NCBI GenBank assembly: GCA_017508485.1
Contig: JAFVYV010000012.1
Span: 1 to 64,000, forward strand
Source of the DNA: Clostridia bacterium
GTDB taxonomy: Bacteria; Bacillota; Clostridia; Christensenellales; Borkfalkiaceae
Direction of reading: 5' to 3'
DNA: 64,000 nt
The stretch's first letter is position 1. Every line of letters begins with the position of its first letter. The position numbers and the translations under genes were made by a program. Below, one piece after another: positions 15,599 to 23,699 of the stretch. The notes beneath the pieces were generated by a model. The model saw nothing but the letters and a program-made list of their open reading frames with translations. It made no database searches and had not been told where the DNA came from.

Positions 15599-15832
15599 AT
15601 GAATTTAAATGATGCAATTATCAAAAGAATTGAAGAAATTTGTAAAGAAAAGAATATAAACGTATGCGAAGCAAGTTTGAACGGTGGAAAATCACCATCT
15701 GCGATATACGATTTAATTAAAGGTAGAACAAAATGCTCTAAGGTTTCTACTATAAAAGCCTTTTGTCAAGGCGCAGGTATAACTTTGGCTGAATTTTTTG
15801 ATAAAGATTATTTTAATGACTTTGAAGAATAA
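15599..15832 (+). CDS. XRE-like regulator, 77 residues
   Basis: The start at 15599 follows AAGGTG with a normal gap; an in-frame extension to 15431 would translate the operators and is rejected. The protein has a Cro-type helix-turn-helix with a longer first turn (EASLNGGKSPSAIYDLIKG, then STIKAFCQGAGITLAEFF), the pattern of phage-like XRE proteins. It probably binds the three CGTGGA elements just upstream and controls itself and the divergent 110-residue gene. Confidence 0.8.
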   Translation: MNLNDAIIKRIEEICKEKNINVCEASLNGGKSPSAIYDLIKGRTKCSKVSTIKAFCQGAGITLAEFFDKDYFNDFEE

Positions 15833-15838
15833 GTACAC

Positions 15839-15873
15839 AAAAAACACGGTTTAATTTTTAGCCGTGTTTTTTC
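15839..15873 (+). terminator. Terminator after the XRE-like gene
   Basis: AAAACACGG (15841-15849) pairs with CCGTGTTTT (15862-15870), then T. Confidence 0.85.
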
Positions 15874-15916
15874 TACCTACCCGACTAAAGAGGGACACTT
15901 TTTTATAAATTACCCC

Positions 15917-15945
15917 TTGAAATACCTTGTTTTTGGTGTTATAAT
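15917..15945 (+). promoter_or_regulatory. Promoter of the 122-residue gene
   Basis: TTGAAA (15917-15922), 17 bp, TATAAT (15940-15945). Confidence 0.75.
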
Positions 15946-15965
15946 TAAAAAAAGGGGTTTTTACT

Positions 15966-16334
15966 ATGACCGATAATATTCTTAACGCCTTAACTTTTTA
16001 TTGCCAAAACGAAGTTAGAGATTTTATACACGAACCTATTTTTGCAAAACTTAAACTTGCAGTTAAAAATGCAGGGTATAACCTTCTTTGCGAGTATCGT
16101 AAAGGCAAACTTAAAGAAGACCGTGAAGACCTTTACTTAATCGTTTCCGTTTTGCATGATGATGGTAGGCTTGTTGAACTTGATGACGACAAGTTTTTAA
16201 TTTCCGTGCTAAAACTTGTTGACGTTGACAGTAAAAGAAAGGTAACCTTTTATTCTTGGAAGAACGATACGTTTTTAGACACGGTTAAAGAGATGATTAA
16301 AAACCTAAACGTTTTACCAGATGATGAGTTTTAA
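15966..16334 (+). CDS. Unknown cytoplasmic protein, 122 residues
   Basis: I do not recognise this protein. It is soluble, acidic at its C-terminus, and alternates helices with a central strand pair (DLYLIVSVLHDDGRLVEL, then KVTFYSW). No membrane span or catalytic motif is evident. It is a one-gene unit with a good promoter and GGGG before the ATG. Confidence 0.7.
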   Translation: MTDNILNALTFYCQNEVRDFIHEPIFAKLKLAVKNAGYNLLCEYRKGKLKEDREDLYLIVSVLHDDGRLVELDDDKFLISVLKLVDVDSKRKVTFYSWKNDTFLDTVKEMIKNLNVLPDDEF

Positions 16335-16344
16335 TAAGTTAATT

Positions 16345-16447
16345 ACAAGGGGCGATAAAGTCGCTCCTTTTTTATAAATAGTTTTTTAAGTTTTCCATTT
16401 AAAAATAGATATGGCGCAAAGGTAAATTTTTTGCGCCATATTTGTTT
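16345..16447 (+). terminator. Two successive hairpins after the 122-residue gene
   Basis: The first, AAGGGGCGA/TCGCTCCTT (16347-16369) with a G-T pair, is followed by T. The second, ATATGGCGCAAA/TTTGCGCCATAT (16409-16420 with 16430-16441), also has T after it and probably serves as terminator on the far side as well. Confidence 0.75.
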
Positions 16448-16466
16448 TTTTGTTTCACACTTTAAC

Positions 16467-17057
16467 TTAAGATAGTTTTTTAGCCGTTAAAAAATCGTTT
16501 TTATAAAAGGAAGTTAGGTCCCTATCCCCGTTTTTTAAAAAGTTATAAATGCCTTCTGCAATAACTTCAGCAAACTTATAAACTAGGTTTAGCCTTGTCA
16601 GCCTTAAAAGCCTGTCCCCCTTTTCCTTTTCACTAACTACTGCCATTATACCAACGTCGCCTATAAAAGAAAAGTTTTTGTTTACGCCAAGACCTGGGCG
16701 AAGCCCCCCTTCAACAACCTTTATTAAACCAACTTCATCTTTAGTTGATAGGGCAGAATCAACTGCAATTATAGGTTGGTTTTTATGAATAGAAGTTAAA
16801 TACTTTTTTAAGTAATTTACTTCTTTTGCAGTAACCGGGTTTTTCAACGTGCCGTAAACAAAGGCATCTACCTTATTTTCTTCTAAAATAGTGCCGACAA
16901 GTGGCCCAACACTATCGCCAAGCACCAAATCACTACCTATTGAACAAATTATCGCCTTGTTTTCCTTTATAATCTCTTTTAAGGAAGAAGATATGCCTAT
17001 TTTTGCATAACTATTAAACAAACTAAAAGTAAACTCTTTTTTATCAAAATTTTTCAT
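16467..17057 (-). CDS. yyaC: Spore protease YyaC-family protein
   Basis: The protein has the hydrogenase-maturation-protease-like fold of YyaC: IICSIGSDLVLGDSVGPLVG near residues 35-55, a YGTLKNPVTA segment, PIIAVDSAL, and RPGLGVNKNFSFIGDVGI. B. subtilis YyaC is sporulation-associated and lies beside spo0J; here too it is near parA/parB. It therefore hints at sporulating ancestry, although the rest of the sporulation set is not in the window. Start ATG at 17057 has no clear ribosome site. Confidence 0.85.
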   Translation of the reverse strand: MKNFDKKEFTFSLFNSYAKIGISSSLKEIIKENKAIICSIGSDLVLGDSVGPLVGTILEENKVDAFVYGTLKNPVTAKEVNYLKKYLTSIHKNQPIIAVDSALSTKDEVGLIKVVEGGLRPGLGVNKNFSFIGDVGIMAVVSEKEKGDRLLRLTRLNLVYKFAEVIAEGIYNFLKNGDRDLTSFYKNDFLTAKKLS

Positions 17058-17093
17058 AAAAAGATTATTTACTTTAAATACCTATTTTATACC

Positions 17094-17122
17094 TTGCAAA
17101 AAGTCTTTTTTTAGGGTATAAT
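17094..17122 (+). promoter_or_regulatory. cvpA promoter
   Basis: TTGCAA (17094-17099), 17 bp, TATAAT (17117-17122). Confidence 0.8.
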
Positions 17123-17152
17123 ACTAATAACTTAATATTAAGGAGAAGGATT

Positions 17153-17908
17153 ATGCAATTAAACTTATTTGCGTTGTCAAATGGCGCAATTGCAGACCTT
17201 GTAGCGCTAGCAATAATTTTGATTTGCGTCATAATAGGAATTGCTAGGGGTTTTGTAAAATCACTACTAAAGTCTGCAAGAAAGATTGTAAGTTTAATTT
17301 TAGCCTTTCTACTTTGTTCAAAAATTGCAGTTCTACTTGACAACTGGTTTAATATAATTGAAGTTTTAAGTCCAACAATGGGCACTTTGGTAGAAAAACT
17401 TTTTGGTGATGCAATTGTAAACACACCTTTTAACGAAGCCTTGACTTCTGAAAACACTTTAACCTTAACGCTTATCAATTTGGTTAAATCGTTTATAGGA
17501 AATGCCGATACGGGTGCGACTACGTTAAAAGAACTACTATCACCTATCTTTTCTTACTACTTAACGGTTGTTATAAGTTTTGTTGTTTCACTATTCGTAT
17601 TTAGACTTGTTTTTACACTTATTATAAAACTTTTCTCTGCGGTAGTGGAAAAAATAAAGATTTTAAGAGCTACGGACAAGATTTTAGGTCTTGCGCTTGG
17701 TTTATTTAATGCATATATCGTTATAAGTGCAGGTCTTACAATTTTAGCGATGTTACCTTTTGGGTTTCTTGAATCGGTTTCTTTAGCAATTTCAGAATCT
17801 GCTATACTTTCTTTTATAGATAGCCTTAACCTTTTATCAGTTATTCTTGAAGGCATACTAAAAACAAACTTTTTAGAAGACGTTTTGAACAAAATTATCG
17901 TTGCGTAG
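17153..17908 (+). CDS. CvpA-family membrane protein
   Basis: Four membrane spans are visible: about 13-33, 40-62, 135-160 and 180-205. The first holds the family signature AIILICVIIGIARGFVKSLLK. The CvpA family is linked to purine-regulon and colicin-export genes in enterobacteria; its function in Firmicutes is unclear. AAGGAGAAGG precedes the ATG. At 251 residues it is longer than E. coli CvpA, with an extended external loop between spans 2 and 3. It ends just before the parS cluster. Confidence 0.8.
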   Translation: MQLNLFALSNGAIADLVALAIILICVIIGIARGFVKSLLKSARKIVSLILAFLLCSKIAVLLDNWFNIIEVLSPTMGTLVEKLFGDAIVNTPFNEALTSENTLTLTLINLVKSFIGNADTGATTLKELLSPIFSYYLTVVISFVVSLFVFRLVFTLIIKLFSAVVEKIKILRATDKILGLALGLFNAYIVISAGLTILAMLPFGFLESVSLAISESAILSFIDSLNLLSVILEGILKTNFLEDVLNKIIVA

Positions 17909-17959
17909 GCTAAAATTGACAAAAATTAGATTAAATTTCCCCCGTTTTTTATTGAAAAA

Positions 17960-17975
17960 TGTTCCACGTGGAACT
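17960..17975. promoter_or_regulatory. parS site 1
   Basis: TGTTCCACGTGGAACT differs from the Firmicute parS consensus TGTTNCACGTGNAACA at one base. Confidence 0.85.
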
Positions 17976-17993
17976 CTCCAATGAAAAACATAA

Positions 17994-18009
17994 TGTTTCA
18001 CGTGAAACA
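17994..18009. promoter_or_regulatory. parS site 2
   Basis: TGTTTCACGTGAAACA is a perfect 16-bp parS palindrome, the binding site for ParB/Spo0J encoded 4 kb away. Confidence 0.95.
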
Positions 18010-18019
18010 TTTTTAACCA

Positions 18020-18035
18020 AGTTCCACGTGAAACA
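18020..18035. promoter_or_regulatory. parS site 3
   Basis: AGTTCCACGTGAAACA, one mismatch to the consensus. A degenerate fourth copy, TGTTTTACGTAAAG, follows at 18051-18064. Site centres are spaced 34 and 26 bp. Confidence 0.85.
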
Positions 18036-18064
18036 AACATAATTAAATACTGTTTTACGTAAAG

Positions 18065-18096
18065 AAGAATAGTTGGGTTTAGCTATTCTTTTTTTA
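18065..18096 (+). terminator. Terminator after cvpA and parS
   Basis: AAGAATAG (18065-18072) pairs with CTATTCTT (18083-18090), then a T run. Confidence 0.8.
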
Positions 18097-18916
18097 TGCA
18101 AAAAAGCGTGTTTTTGACTAAAAATGGCAAAAAATGGTCAAAAATTGGCTTTGCGTTAGGCTTTTTTGCAAAAATAACGACTTTTAAGCAAAATTATACT
18201 TACAAAACGACTTATCCCCCGTTTTTATTTCTCAAAAAAGCAGTTTTATTTTATAAACATACTACAAAGTTTTGTAAAAGAAAAAACGTAAAATAATTGT
18301 TAGAATATTGCTAGACTTTTGTGTTTGTAAAAAAGCAACACTTAATACACTCTCCAAATATTGATGATGATGGATTACCGCCTTCAAAACAAAGGCTTAA
18401 AAACCTTCCGTTTTTAACAAATAAAGGCTTTTGGCAGAACAATAAGAAAAAGGGCAAAATTTACTTTAGTAATAATTTTTGATTGCGTTGTGGCTTAAAA
18501 AGACAAAAAAATTAAAAATTTTTATGCGTTTTAATTTATAGGCGCAATAATATTATATATGGCGCAAAGCATATTTTGACTTTTTTATAAAAAATTATTT
18601 TTAAAAAAACATTGTAATTTAAAATAAAGTGTGTTATTATATTTACACGTAAAAGGTTAAATTCCTTAGAAATTTGCTTTGTTTTTAGCCTTTACCCTAT
18701 CACAAAAAAAGTTAAAGGGCAAAAGATAAGAATAATTTTTTGGTTTTGAATTATACTTTTTACGAAGAAAATATATAATAGATATATAATGTTTTGCAAA
18801 AAAACTTTTTTCAATATTTTTTAAAGTGTTTTTTTGTAAAATTAAAAAATAAAAATCAATAGTACTCACACTTAACAAATTGATTTTTTCACACAAATTA
18901 GGAGGACTTATTTAAA
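18097..18916. other. Non-coding stretch between parS and ftsH
   Basis: About 820 bp hold no convincing gene apart from one possible short frame (18321-18482). Near 18605 TTGTAA, 17 bp and TATTAT form a possible far-upstream promoter for ftsH, leaving a leader of roughly 280 bases that contains the pair CCTTTA/TAAAGG around 18690-18717. No consensus DnaA box was found. The stretch could be leader RNA, a partition-related spacer or decayed DNA. Confidence 0.5.
18321..18482 (+). CDS. Possible short frame, 53 residues
   Basis: A GTG opens a 53-residue frame just after an in-frame stop. The composition (LPPSKQRLKNLPFLTNKGFWQNN) is more protein-like than its surroundings, but no ribosome site precedes it and the start is weak. 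It may be the remnant of a gene. Confidence 0.2.
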   Translation: MFVKKQHLIHSPNIDDDGLPPSKQRLKNLPFLTNKGFWQNNKKKGKIYFSNNF

Positions 18917-21028
18917 TTGAAGAAAAAAGGTGGAAAAATTTTAGTTTTTATTATAGTTGCTATACTTGCAGTTGTTGCTATAGTTTCTTTTTCTAACTGT
19001 AGCAAAACTAGAAGAGAAGTTGCGTATAGCGATTTTTATGCTATAGTAAATTCTTTAGACAACATAAACGAACTACAAGAAAATATTAAAAAATTAGACG
19101 GTTTAGAAATTTTCAAAAACGAAGCCGTTAGCCAAAATTACCAAAACTTAATGTTTGGTCTTGCTGGTGTACGCGTTGACGGTTATGCCGTTGAGTTTGA
19201 TATCGTTGCAGTATATAACGACCTTCAAGGGGTTGAAAGACAACAATTTATTCAATACAGAACGGTATTCGCAAGAAACGATACTTCTGTTGCTTTAATA
19301 GAAAAAGCATGTAACGAAAACGGTGTTATTTTTGCTTACGCAGACCCTAACGACACGGGCGTATGGTCAGGTATTTTAAGTTATTTACCACTCATTTTAG
19401 GTGTTGGTTTTACAATTTTCTTATTCTTTATGTTAACCCGTCAAATGGGCGGTGGCACAAAAGACGCTATGAGTTTTGCAAAGACTAACGCAAGAGTTAA
19501 CAAGGACTTAAAGGTTAGATTTTCAGACGTAGCAGGTGCTGAAGAAGAAAAGGAAGAATTAAAAGAAATTGTTGAATTCTTAAAAAATCCTAAAAAATTC
19601 TCTGAAGTTGGTGCAAGAATTCCTAAGGGTGTACTTTTAGTTGGCCCTCCGGGAACGGGTAAAACTTTATTTGCTAAAGCCGTTGCAGGTGAAGCAGGTG
19701 TTCCTTTCTTCTCTATAAGCGGCTCTGACTTCGTTGAAATGTTCGTTGGTGTTGGTGCATCAAGGGTAAGAGATTTATTTGATACTGCTAAAAAGAGTAT
19801 GCCTTGTATCGTGTTTATTGACGAAATTGACGCAGTTGGTAGACAACGTGGTACCGGTCTTGGTGGTGGCCACGATGAAAGAGAACAAACACTTAACCAA
19901 CTATTAGTACAAATGGACGGTTTTGAAACTAACGAAGGTATTATCGTTATGGCGGCAACAAACCGTGCCGATATATTAGACCCTGCACTTCTTCGTCCAG
20001 GTAGATTTGACAGACAAATTTACGTTAACCTACCAGACGTTAAGGGTAGAGAAGCAATATTAAAAGTTCACGCAAGAAACAAGCCACTTGCAAAAGACAT
20101 TAACTTTAAAACAATTGCAAGAATGACTGCAGGTTTTAGTGGTGCTGATATTGAAAGATTATTAAACGAATCTGCTATTTTGGCGGCAAGAGATAATAGA
20201 CAAGTTATCACCAATAAAGACATTTACGAAGGGGTTAACAAGGTTATTATCGGTCCACAAAAGAAGAGCCGTGTTATTACTGAAACGGATAAACGTATTA
20301 CTGCATACCACGAATCAGGCCACGCAATACTTGCAAAACTATTAAAGCATTGCGACCCTGTACACGAAGTTTCTATTATTCCTCGTGGCCCTGCGGCTGG
20401 TTATACAATGACCTTACCAGATAACGACGACGACCATATTATGAAAAACAAACTTCTTGACGATATCGTTATGACGCTTGGTGGTAGAGTTGCTGAAGAA
20501 CTTGTTATAAAAGATATTTCAGCAGGTGCATCTGGCGATATTCAAGCCGTTTCAAAGAGAGCAAGAAAGATGGTAACCGAATGGGGTATGAGCGACGTTG
20601 TTGGTCCTATTTCTTACGGTTCTGAAAGAGACGTGTTTATCGGTAGAGATATGGCATCACACGCAAATTATAGCGACCAAATGGCATCTGTCATTGATAA
20701 AGAAGTTGAAAAAATAATTATGTCTTCTTTAGAAAAGGCAAGAAAACTTCTTTCTGAAAATAGAGATGTTTTAGACAAAATGGCAAGACTTCTTGTTGAA
20801 AGGGAAACCATTTTTGCCGAAGAAGTTAATATGCTTATGGAAGGCAAATCAGTTGAAGAAATTGAAGCCTTTATGGATGAAAACGAAAAGTTTTTAGCCG
20901 AAAATCCTTTTGAAAGAGGAAACAGAACTATCATTAAAGAAAAACCTACTGAAAAGGTGGAAAAGGTAGAAGAAAAGAAAGAAACGGCTCTTAAAGCGCC
21001 AAATAACGAAGACAAAACGGAAGAATAA
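18917..21028 (+). CDS. ftsH: ATP-dependent zinc metalloprotease FtsH
   Basis: This membrane-anchored AAA+ protease degrades misfolded membrane and regulatory proteins. It has membrane spans at about 7-25 and 151-173, Walker A GPPGTGKT (243-250), Walker B with [12 protein letters not shown], the second region of homology with RPGRFDR, and the zinc site HESGH (465-469). The start is TTG at 18917, eleven bases after AGGAGG. The C-terminal 35 residues are a charged lysine/glutamate tail. It sits between parS and parAB instead of next to tilS-hpt. Confidence 0.97.
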   Translation: MKKKGGKILVFIIVAILAVVAIVSFSNCSKTRREVAYSDFYAIVNSLDNINELQENIKKLDGLEIFKNEAVSQNYQNLMFGLAGVRVDGYAVEFDIVAVYNDLQGVERQQFIQYRTVFARNDTSVALIEKACNENGVIFAYADPNDTGVWSGILSYLPLILGVGFTIFLFFMLTRQMGGGTKDAMSFAKTNARVNKDLKVRFSDVAGAEEEKEELKEIVEFLKNPKKFSEVGARIPKGVLLVGPPGTGKTLFAKAVAGEAGVPFFSISGSDFVEMFVGVGASRVRDLFDTAKKSMPCIVFIDEIDAVGRQRGTGLGGGHDEREQTLNQLLVQMDGFETNEGIIVMAATNRADILDPALLRPGRFDRQIYVNLPDVKGREAILKVHARNKPLAKDINFKTIARMTAGFSGADIERLLNESAILAARDNRQVITNKDIYEGVNKVIIGPQKKSRVITETDKRITAYHESGHAILAKLLKHCDPVHEVSIIPRGPAAGYTMTLPDNDDDHIMKNKLLDDIVMTLGGRVAEELVIKDISAGASGDIQAVSKRARKMVTEWGMSDVVGPISYGSERDVFIGRDMASHANYSDQMASVIDKEVEKIIMSSLEKARKLLSENRDVLDKMARLLVERETIFAEEVNMLMEGKSVEEIEAFMDENEKFLAENPFERGNRTIIKEKPTEKVEKVEEKKETALKAPNNEDKTEE

Positions 21029-21075
21029 TTTTATTAACCTATAACGGAAAATACGAAAACCAAAGGAGAAAATAT

Positions 21076-21846
21076 ATGGGTAAAATAATTGCTTTTTCAA
21101 ACCAAAAAGGTGGTGTTGGTAAAACTACAACCTGTGTTAATATGGCGGCTTACCTAGCAATCGCCGGTAAGAAAACGCTTATTATTGACATTGACCCACA
21201 AGGTAATGCAACTACGGGGTTAGGCTTTTCAAAAAGTGAAATTAAGGCGTCTATTTATAACGCAATGATTGAGCCTGAAGACTATCCTGTTATATCAGTT
21301 GCATTAAAAACTCAAGTAGAAAATCTTGACCTTTTACCTGCTAACATTGATTTAGCAGGGGCAGACGTTGAACTTGTTTACGTAAAAAATAGGGAAAGCG
21401 TACTAAAAAACATTTTAGCAAAGGTAAAAGATTATTACGATTTTATTTTAATAGACTGTCCACCATCACTTGGACTTTTAACGATAAACGCGTTAGTTGC
21501 ATCTGACTCTGTTATCGTGCCTATTCAAAGCGAATATTACGCAATGGAAGGTTTAAGCCAACTTATGAACACTATTAAACTTGTAATTAAGCACTTGAAC
21601 GAAAAACTTCGTATTGAAGGGGTTGTTTTAACAATGAACGACAACCGTGCAATTATTTCACGCCAAATTACTAGTGAAATTAAAAAATTCTTTGGAAAAC
21701 GCGTATACGACACGGTTATTCCAAGAAATATTCGTTTAGCAGAAGCGCCAAGCCACGGTGTACCTATTATGTTGCACGACACAAGATGTTCAGGCGCAAA
21801 AGCATATCTTGCTTTAACTGAAGAGTTCTTAGCAAGACAAAAATAA
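21076..21846 (+). CDS. parA: Chromosome-partitioning ATPase ParA/Soj
   Basis: ParA is a deviant Walker ATPase that moves ParB-parS complexes and, in Firmicutes, influences DnaA. The deviant Walker A KGGVGKTT is at residues 11-18, with the IDIDPQGNATTG and LIDCPPSLG segments following. It has normal length (256) with no N-terminal DNA-binding extension, as in Soj. AAGGAG precedes the ATG; parB follows 18 bases later. Confidence 0.97.
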   Translation: MGKIIAFSNQKGGVGKTTTCVNMAAYLAIAGKKTLIIDIDPQGNATTGLGFSKSEIKASIYNAMIEPEDYPVISVALKTQVENLDLLPANIDLAGADVELVYVKNRESVLKNILAKVKDYYDFILIDCPPSLGLLTINALVASDSVIVPIQSEYYAMEGLSQLMNTIKLVIKHLNEKLRIEGVVLTMNDNRAIISRQITSEIKKFFGKRVYDTVIPRNIRLAEAPSHGVPIMLHDTRCSGAKAYLALTEEFLARQK

Positions 21847-21864
21847 TTTTTACGGGAGAAAAAG

Positions 21865-22761
21865 ATGAAAAATAATAGAGGGTTAGGAAAAGGACTTTCA
21901 GCATTATTTTCTGAAACGGAAGAAGATTACGGCAAAAGTTTAATTTTTGATGAAGAAAACGAACCAAAGCAAGGGGTTAGCGAAATTGAAATTGATTCTA
22001 TCTTTGCAAACCCTAATCAGCCAAGAAAGGTTTTTGACCAAACGGCTTTAGAAGAACTTTCTTCATCTATCGCAAAGCACGGCGTTATTATGCCTATTAT
22101 CGTAAACAAGTCTGGCGACAAGTATATGATAATCGCAGGGGAACGTCGTTTTAGAGCATCAAAACTTGCAGGTCTAAAGAAAGTTCCTGTAATTATCAAA
22201 AACTATTCAGAAAGACAAATTAAAGAAATTTCTTTAATTGAAAACTTACAAAGAGAAGACTTAAACCCTATTGAAGCGGCTAATGCAATGCGTTCTCTTA
22301 TGGAAGAATACGGTTTAACGCAAGAAGATTTAGCAGATAGAATTGGCAAGTCAAGACCTGCTATCACTAACACTCTTCGTTTATTAACCCTTAACCGTGA
22401 CGTTGTTAAAATGGTTGCTGACGGCACTTTATCTGCAGGTCACGCAAGAACTTTAATTTCTATGCCAAGCGAAGAACAACTTAAAATGGCAAAGGCAGTT
22501 GTTAAAGAAGGTATTTCCGTTAGAGAAGTTGAAAAGAGAGTAAAAGAATACTTTAATCCACCTGAAAAGGTTAAAAAGGTTAAACAACCACTTTCACTTG
22601 AACTTCAAGACCTTGTTGAACGTATGCAAAGAACTTTTGGTACAAAAGTTAACGCAATCGGCAACGATAAAAAGGGTAGAATTTACATTGACTACTATAC
22701 GAGAGATGATTTAGACAGACTTTCTGAATTCGTTGAATATTTAGAAAAAAACAATAAATAA
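21865..22761 (+). CDS. parB: Chromosome-partitioning protein ParB/Spo0J
   Basis: ParB binds parS, spreads by CTP-driven clamping and loads SMC. The typical start NRGLGKGLSALF, the CTP-binding GERRFRA (92-98), ENLQRED and the helix-turn-helix from LTQEDLADRIGKSRPAI are in order, with a C-terminal dimerisation domain. It is in an operon with parA, and its target sites are at 17.96-18.04 kb, so the whole ParABS system is in the window. Confidence 0.97.
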   Translation: MKNNRGLGKGLSALFSETEEDYGKSLIFDEENEPKQGVSEIEIDSIFANPNQPRKVFDQTALEELSSSIAKHGVIMPIIVNKSGDKYMIIAGERRFRASKLAGLKKVPVIIKNYSERQIKEISLIENLQREDLNPIEAANAMRSLMEEYGLTQEDLADRIGKSRPAITNTLRLLTLNRDVVKMVADGTLSAGHARTLISMPSEEQLKMAKAVVKEGISVREVEKRVKEYFNPPEKVKKVKQPLSLELQDLVERMQRTFGTKVNAIGNDKKGRIYIDYYTRDDLDRLSEFVEYLEKNNK

Positions 22762-22780
22762 AAATTAAGGGGGAAAGGAT

Positions 22781-23656
22781 ATGTTAGACACATCAACCAT
22801 AGTAATTATTGTAGTTGCAGTAGTGCTTTTAGTTTTACTAATTGCATCACTTAGAATAGTTCGCCAAGCAACGGCAGTAGTTGTAGAAAGATTAGGTAAA
22901 TTTAATAGAGTTTTAGAAACGGGCATACACCTTATAATTCCTTTTATTGAAAGAGTGTATCCACCTATCAGTTTGAAAGAAAGGGTTGCAGACTTTGCGC
23001 CACAACCAGTTATCACTAAAGATAACGTTACGATGCAAATTGACACGGTAGTTTATTTTTCAGTAACCGACCCTAAACTTTTTAGTTATGGTGTTGATAA
23101 TCCTATTAGGGCTATTGAAAATTTAACGGCAACCACCCTTCGTAACTTGGTTGGTGAACTTGAACTTGATGAAACGCTAACGAGTAGAGATACCGTTAAC
23201 AGCAAAATGAGAGCAATTCTTGATGAAGCAACCGACCCTTGGGGCATTAAGATAAACCGTGTGGAACTTAAAAACATACTTCCACCAAAAGATATTCAAG
23301 ACGCAATGGAAAAGCAAATGCGTGCTGAAAGAGAAAGAAGAGAAGCAATCTTAAAAGCCGAAGGTGAAAAGAGAAGTAATATTTTAGTAGCAGAAGGTGA
23401 AAAGGAAGCGCTTATTTTAAGAGCAGAAGCAAGAAAACAAGCGGCTATTGCCGAAGCAGAAGGTACTGCAACTGCAATTAAAATGATTAACGAAGCAAAC
23501 CCTAACGCAGCATACTTAACTTTAAGAGGATACGAAGCCTTGAAAGTTGTTGCTGATGGAAAGAGTACGAAACTTATTATTCCAAGTGAAATTCAAAACG
23601 TTGCAGGTTTACTTGCAAGTTTGAAAGAAGTTGTTAAAGAAGACCAAAAAGATTAA
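22781..23656 (+). CDS. SPFH/band-7 membrane protein (stomatin/QmcA-like)
   Basis: One N-terminal membrane span (about 8-27) is followed by the band-7 domain (VVERLGKFNRVLETGIHLIIP onward) and by the alanine/glutamate-rich coiled coil of prohibitin-type proteins (about 185-250). Such proteins form membrane scaffolds and often help FtsH-type proteases; ftsH is nearby, though that link is inference. AAGGGGGAAAGG lies before the ATG. Length (291) is usual for the QmcA group. Confidence 0.88.
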   Translation: MLDTSTIVIIVVAVVLLVLLIASLRIVRQATAVVVERLGKFNRVLETGIHLIIPFIERVYPPISLKERVADFAPQPVITKDNVTMQIDTVVYFSVTDPKLFSYGVDNPIRAIENLTATTLRNLVGELELDETLTSRDTVNSKMRAILDEATDPWGIKINRVELKNILPPKDIQDAMEKQMRAERERREAILKAEGEKRSNILVAEGEKEALILRAEARKQAAIAEAEGTATAIKMINEANPNAAYLTLRGYEALKVVADGKSTKLIIPSEIQNVAGLLASLKEVVKEDQKD

Positions 23657-23664
23657 AAACTTAA

Positions 23665-23692
23665 AAAGCCGTCTAACCGACGGCTTTCTTTT
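23665..23692 (+). terminator. Terminator after the band-7 gene
   Basis: AAAGCCGTC (23665-23673) pairs with GACGGCTTT (23679-23687), then T-rich sequence. Confidence 0.85.
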
Positions 23693-23699
23693 AGAAAAA

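Noticed and set aside
18096..18296. 66-codon + frame after the parS cluster
   Set aside because: Its start lies in the T run of a terminator, there is no ribosome site, and the composition reflects AT-rich runs rather than protein.
18666..18896. 76-codon minus frame before ftsH
   Set aside because: No ribosome site, low-complexity composition, and it covers the probable ftsH leader and promoter.
17908..18916. Replication origin at the parS cluster
   Set aside because: No near-consensus DnaA boxes were found; only a partial TTATCCCC occurs at about 18209.
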